This document shows, piece by piece, positions 60,617 through 64,000 of a DNA stretch of 64,000 nucleotides; within the stretch, counting starts at the first letter, position 1; the number at the start of each line of letters is the position of its first letter. Under the pieces are notes generated by a model. It saw nothing but the letters and a program-made list of their open reading frames with translations, was not told the origin of the DNA and ran no database searches. The translations under genes and the position numbers were made by a program. Source of the DNA: Paraclostridium tenue (GTDB lineage: Bacteria > Bacillota > Clostridia > Peptostreptococcales > Peptostreptococcaceae); the NCBI RefSeq assembly GCF_039521565.1, contig NZ_BAAACP010000001.1, positions 1 to 64,000 of the forward strand, read 5' to 3'.

Positions 60617-62302
60617 ATGGATGAATTTAATAATATAAGAGACCAGAAAGTATTTGAAATTTTAGCTATAATAAAAGTGATATACATGCTTTTAGGAATG
60701 GTAGCTATGATAAGTTCATATACCAATAAAGAAAACTTAAAATATACATTATTTCTTATGTACATAGTAGCAATAATACTTTTATTAATTGTATATTTTA
60801 TATGGGTATCTAAAAAACAGTATAAAATTATAAATTGTATACCTAAAATAAGGGATAATATAGAGATTCTATTACTTATGTTAATTTCTACCATAATTAT
60901 AATTTCAACAGGAAAAGAGCAAAGTCCTTATAAATTTTTATATATTTTTATAATAATAATTTCAGCTATACAATTTGGAAAAAATTATGCAATATGTGTT
61001 TCTATAATATGTTCTATATTGGTATGTGGAGTAGATATATTATCTATTAAACTTGGAAACTCATTAAATGCACCTGCACAAGAATTACTTATCAAGTACT
61101 TTCAAATTGATATAGTTATAGTTAGTGCTTTTTTAGTTACATCATGGATACTTGGGGTGTATGTAAATATAGAAAAAGAATACAGTAAGGAGTTACAAAA
61201 ACTAGTAAACTTAGATGAATTAACAGGGCTTTATAATCATAGATATTTCCAAGAATCTTTAGAAAATAAAATGAAAATGGCTGATGAAGAAAATACATCT
61301 ATATCATTATTATTTATGGATATAGATTATTTTAAAAATTATAATGATATAAATGGCCATCAAGCTGGAGATTTAGTTTTGAAAGAAGTGGGTTATATAC
61401 TTAAAGCAAATATAAAAGAACCTGATGTTGTAGCTAGGTATGGTGGAGAAGAATTTGCAGTTATACTTCCAAATACAACTGAAGAGGAAGCAATAAAGGT
61501 AGGAGAAAAAATAAGAGCTAGTATAGAAGAAACTTATTTTTATGGTCAGGAAAATCAACCAAACAAAAATATAACAATGTCAATAGGAGTATCATCATAC
61601 CCATTAAGGGCTAGCAATAAACATCAATTTATAAATACTGCAGATGATGCATTATACAGAGCTAAATCTTTAAATAAAAATAGAGTAGAAGTATATTACA
61701 GTGTTTTAGAAGAAATAGCTGATCATATATATATAGATGAAGAAACAACTAAATCTTTAAAAAGATTTATAAATATGATAAATAAAAAAGATAGATATAC
61801 ATATGGACACACTGAAAGAGTTGTAATATATCTAGGGTGGTTTGCAAGCTATTTAGGATTAAATGAAAAAGATAAATTAAACTTAAAACTAGCTGCGTAT
61901 CTACATGATATGGGTAAGATTGAAATTCCAGAAGAAGTTTTAAATAAAAAGGAAAAACTTACTGATGCAGAATATGAGTTGTTAAAACAGCACCCAGTTT
62001 TAGGTGTGAATTTAATAAGTCATATAAAAGCTTTTGAAGAATTATTACCACTTATAAAGCATCATCATGAAAGGTATGATGGTAGAGGTTATCCAGATAA
62101 ATTAAAAGGAGAAGAAATACCATACTTGTCAAGAGTTATAGCTATAGCTGATAGTTTTGATGCTATGACATCTCACAGACCTTACAATTTTAGAAAAGGA
62201 CATGATGAGGCTATAAAAGAACTTAGAAGGTGTTCAGGATCTCAGTTTGATCCAGAGTTAGTAGAACAATTTATAAAAATGATAGAATTAAAAAATAATT
62301 AA
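60617..62302 (+). CDS. Membrane GGDEF plus HD-GYP protein
   Basis: The 561-residue protein has an N-terminal membrane region of about six helices (15-185), a diguanylate cyclase domain (about 195-365) and an HD-GYP domain (about 380-555). The GGDEF motif is RYGGEEF (about 274-280), a form usually active, while the product-inhibition site RxxD appears as KEPD, so feedback control may be weak. The HD-GYP domain keeps LHDMGKIEIP and HHERYDGRGYPD. It could thus both make and break cyclic di-GMP. It follows agrD by 67 bases with its own AGGAG site. The membrane region is not of a type I recognise (no PAS, CHASE or MHYT). Confidence 0.92.
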   Translation: MDEFNNIRDQKVFEILAIIKVIYMLLGMVAMISSYTNKENLKYTLFLMYIVAIILLLIVYFIWVSKKQYKIINCIPKIRDNIEILLLMLISTIIIISTGKEQSPYKFLYIFIIIISAIQFGKNYAICVSIICSILVCGVDILSIKLGNSLNAPAQELLIKYFQIDIVIVSAFLVTSWILGVYVNIEKEYSKELQKLVNLDELTGLYNHRYFQESLENKMKMADEENTSISLLFMDIDYFKNYNDINGHQAGDLVLKEVGYILKANIKEPDVVARYGGEEFAVILPNTTEEEAIKVGEKIRASIEETYFYGQENQPNKNITMSIGVSSYPLRASNKHQFINTADDALYRAKSLNKNRVEVYYSVLEEIADHIYIDEETTKSLKRFINMINKKDRYTYGHTERVVIYLGWFASYLGLNEKDKLNLKLAAYLHDMGKIEIPEEVLNKKEKLTDAEYELLKQHPVLGVNLISHIKAFEELLPLIKHHHERYDGRGYPDKLKGEEIPYLSRVIAIADSFDAMTSHRPYNFRKGHDEAIKELRRCSGSQFDPELVEQFIKMIELKNN

Positions 62303-62331
62303 AAAATGACCAACGAGGTCATTTTTTTTTA
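62301..62331 (+). terminator. Intrinsic terminator after the GGDEF/HD-GYP gene
   Basis: AAAAAATGACC and GGTCATTTTTT form an 11-bp stem with a 5-base loop, followed by TTT. The stem begins at the stop codon. Confidence 0.92.
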
Positions 62332-62372
62332 TCCTTGTACATATTTATTTTTAAGAGGAGGTAGATTATAAT

Positions 62373-62636
62373 ATGATTAGAATTTCTGATATAATGGATA
62401 AAGAAGTAATAAATGTAAAAAATGGAAAAAGGATGGGATTCATAACAGATATAGATATGGATATAAATGAAGGAAAAATATTATCATTTACTATAATAGG
62501 TGATGGAAGTATGAACTTTTTTTCAAGGGCTTCAGAAGGCCAAGTTGTTTTTTGGAATGATATAATAAAAATAGGGTGTGATACTATAATAGTTAATCAA
62601 GGTCAAGATCATAGTTTAGATGAATTTAATATATAA
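62373..62636 (+). CDS. YlmC/YmxH-family PRC-barrel protein
   Basis: The 87-residue protein is a single PRC-barrel-like domain of the YlmC/YmxH family, linked to sporulation in Firmicutes. It shows ISDIMDKEVINVKNGKRMGFITDIDMD and the DIIKIGCDTIIV block. GAGGAGG precedes the ATG. It begins an operon with nrdR, 26 bases on. Confidence 0.88.
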   Translation: MIRISDIMDKEVINVKNGKRMGFITDIDMDINEGKILSFTIIGDGSMNFFSRASEGQVVFWNDIIKIGCDTIIVNQGQDHSLDEFNI

Positions 62637-62662
62637 AGACACGATGAAGAGGAGGGATAGGC

Positions 62663-63118
62663 TTGTTATGTCCTTACTGTAACTACAAAGAATCAAAAGT
62701 AATAGATTCAAGACATACAGATAGTCAATCAATTAGAAGACGAAGAGAGTGTGAATCTTGTAAAAAAAGATTTACTACATATGAAAAAATAGAGTTAACA
62801 CCTATAATGGTTATAAAAAAAGATAATAGTAGAGAATATTTTGATAGAAATAAAATAAAAAATGGTATATTAAAATCATCAGAAAAAAGGCCTGTGTCTA
62901 TAGAACAAATAGAAGATATAATACAATACATAGAAAATGATATAAATAAATGCTATATATCTGAAATTGACAGTAAAAAAATTGGCGAGATGGTTATGGA
63001 TAAGTTAAAAGATGTAGATGAAGTTGCATATGTCAGATTTGCATCTGTATATAGACAATTTAAAGATATAAATACTTTTGTAAAAGAATTAAAAAACATA
63101 ATAATGGAGAAAAGGTGA
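62663..63118 (+). CDS. nrdR: Ribonucleotide reductase repressor NrdR
   Basis: The 151-residue repressor has an N-terminal zinc ribbon (CPYC near residues 3-6 and CESCKKRF near 31-38) and an ATP-cone domain (about 48-138). It senses dATP/ATP and represses nrd genes. RRRRECESC, TPIMVIKKDNSREYFDRNKI and VRFASVYRQF are typical. The start is TTG 62663, behind GAGGAGGG. It ends with TGA, four bases before pgeF. Confidence 0.95.
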   Translation: MLCPYCNYKESKVIDSRHTDSQSIRRRRECESCKKRFTTYEKIELTPIMVIKKDNSREYFDRNKIKNGILKSSEKRPVSIEQIEDIIQYIENDINKCYISEIDSKKIGEMVMDKLKDVDEVAYVRFASVYRQFKDINTFVKELKNIIMEKR

Positions 63119-63122
63119 TACT

Positions 63123-63833
63123 ATGGAGAACTATATAAGATTTGAAGATGCAACTAAAAAGAGTGATTTTGCAAATTTAGCATTTACAACTATAAATGTA
63201 GATATGGCATCTAAAGAAGACAGAAAAAATATTTGTAAAGAACTAAATATGAATTATGATAATTTAACTAACAACAAACAAATACATTCAGATATAGTAA
63301 ATGTAATAAAAGAAGAAGATATAGGTAAAGTAAAAGAAGGGGATGCTTTAATTACAAACTTAAAAGATACTCCATTATTGATATTTGTTGCTGATTGTGT
63401 TCCAATAGCAATTATGGATTCAAATAATAAAGTAGCTGCATTATGTCATGCTGGATGGAGAGGTACTTATTCTAAAATAACTGAAAATACTATAAAAAAA
63501 ATGAAGAATTTATACAATACAAATCCAAAAGATTTAGTTTGTGTACTAGGTCCATCTATAGGACCATGTTGTTATGAAGTATCAAAAGATTTAATTGAAA
63601 AATTTAACACAATCATTACAAATAAAAATGAAAAATTCTATATAATTAAAGAAGACAAGTATTATCTAGATTTATGGAAAGTGAATGAATTAATATTAAA
63701 AAATTGTGGAGTTAAAGAAGAAAACATAATTAATTTAAATATATGTACTAGTTGTAATAGTGATAAGTTCCATTCCTATAGAAAACATAATCAAACAACT
63801 AAGAGATTAGGGATGATACTTGAAATAAATTAG
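63123..63833 (+). CDS. pgeF: Peptidoglycan editing factor PgeF (YlmD/YfiH family)
   Basis: The 236-residue protein belongs to the multicopper-oxidase-like YfiH/YlmD/laccase-domain family, which edits misincorporated residues in peptidoglycan precursors. Motifs: VADCVPIAIMD, LCHAGWRGT, LGPSIGPCCYEV and CTSCNSDKFHSYRKH, with the His and Cys ligands in place. It is coupled to nrdR and followed by a response-regulator gene 17 bases on. Confidence 0.93.
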   Translation: MENYIRFEDATKKSDFANLAFTTINVDMASKEDRKNICKELNMNYDNLTNNKQIHSDIVNVIKEEDIGKVKEGDALITNLKDTPLLIFVADCVPIAIMDSNNKVAALCHAGWRGTYSKITENTIKKMKNLYNTNPKDLVCVLGPSIGPCCYEVSKDLIEKFNTIITNKNEKFYIIKEDKYYLDLWKVNELILKNCGVKEENIINLNICTSCNSDKFHSYRKHNQTTKRLGMILEIN

Positions 63834-63850
63834 AGAGGAGCTAACTTAAG

Positions 63851-64000
63851 ATGAATACTAAAGTGCTCGTTATAGATGATGAAAAACATATTGTAGAACT
63901 TCTTAAATTCAATTTAGAAACCATGGATTATGATGTATATTCATCATACGATGGATTTGATGGATTTATTAAAGCTAAAGAAATAAATCCTGACTTAATT
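63851..64000 (+). CDS. Response regulator receiver domain, start of gene (partial)
   Basis: The first 50 codons are visible. The product begins MNTKVLVIDDEKHIVELLKF, with the acidic pair Asp-Asp of a CheY-like receiver, and continues to NPDLI at the edge. The phospho-acceptor Asp normally comes within a few residues, so it lies outside. GAGAGGAG precedes the ATG. The sequence style suggests an OmpR/PhoB-type regulator, but the output domain is not visible. Confidence 0.85.
   Translation, partial: MNTKVLVIDDEKHIVELLKFNLETMDYDVYSSYDGFDGFIKAKEINPDLI

Overview
This window is a low-GC (roughly 28% by eye) chromosomal segment of an endospore-forming clostridium, most probably family Peptostreptococcaceae (relatives of Clostridioides, Paraclostridium, Romboutsia, Terrisporobacter). 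The reasons are spoIIGA-sigE-sigG downstream of the division cluster, an alpha/beta small acid-soluble spore protein, pyruvate:ferredoxin oxidoreductase, a T-box leader, strong GGAGG ribosome sites with frequent TTG/GTG starts, and an orphan adenine methyltransferase that reads as an orthologue of C. difficile CamA. Almost all genes lie on the + strand. I saw no rRNA, tRNA, CRISPR array, insertion sequence or prophage.

Left part (1-11 kb): a decayed Old Yellow Enzyme gene, a cis-prenyltransferase, a cell-wall amidase, then camA between two patatin-like lipases, and the general PTS genes ptsH-ptsI. ptsI carries an in-frame TGA at codon 274, exactly between the His domain and the PEP-binding domain. 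An asparagine T-box controls asnA. 11-25 kb: a secreted transglutaminase-like protein with a 12-residue tandem repeat and three SLH domains, a CobD-like aminotransferase, hpt, a ROK sugar kinase, a complete mannose-family PTS (IIB-IIC-IID-IIA), a PAP2 phosphatase, a BaiN/HI0933-type flavoprotein, a spore protein with a sigma-G-type promoter, a SpoIIE-type phosphatase with GAF domains, and a flavodoxin-fold protein. 25-37 kb: overlapping aroC-aroB-aroA, a stand-alone pduL, an HxlR regulator, deoC, nifJ (PFOR), murE and ychF.

37-59 kb is the cell-envelope and sporulation block: an unusual membrane protein with a chelatase-like domain, a paired M16 peptidase operon, a CpsB/CapC phosphatase, lgt, then a division cluster: rsmH, ftsL-like, spoVD-type PBP, murF, mraY, murD, spoVE/ftsW, murG, murA, divIB, a wrecked small-basic-protein gene, ftsZ, spoIIGA, sigE, sigG. 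The murG-murA gap can fold into three nested helices that bury the murA ribosome site. The sigE-sigG gap has a 12-bp perfect inverted repeat ending at the sigG ribosome site. The spoIIGA promoter shows the long-spacer architecture expected of Spo0A activation.

59-64 kb holds a quorum-sensing locus without a classical receptor: a six-helix membrane protein, AgrB, a 39-residue AgrD, and directly after them a membrane GGDEF plus HD-GYP protein. Then come ylmC/ymxH, nrdR, pgeF and the start of a response regulator running off the right edge. The observations I consider most worth following are the murA leader RNA, the receptor-less agr locus next to a cyclic-di-GMP protein, the CamA orthologue, the ptsI stop codon, the Sbp pseudogene and the GTATAC array ahead of nifJ.
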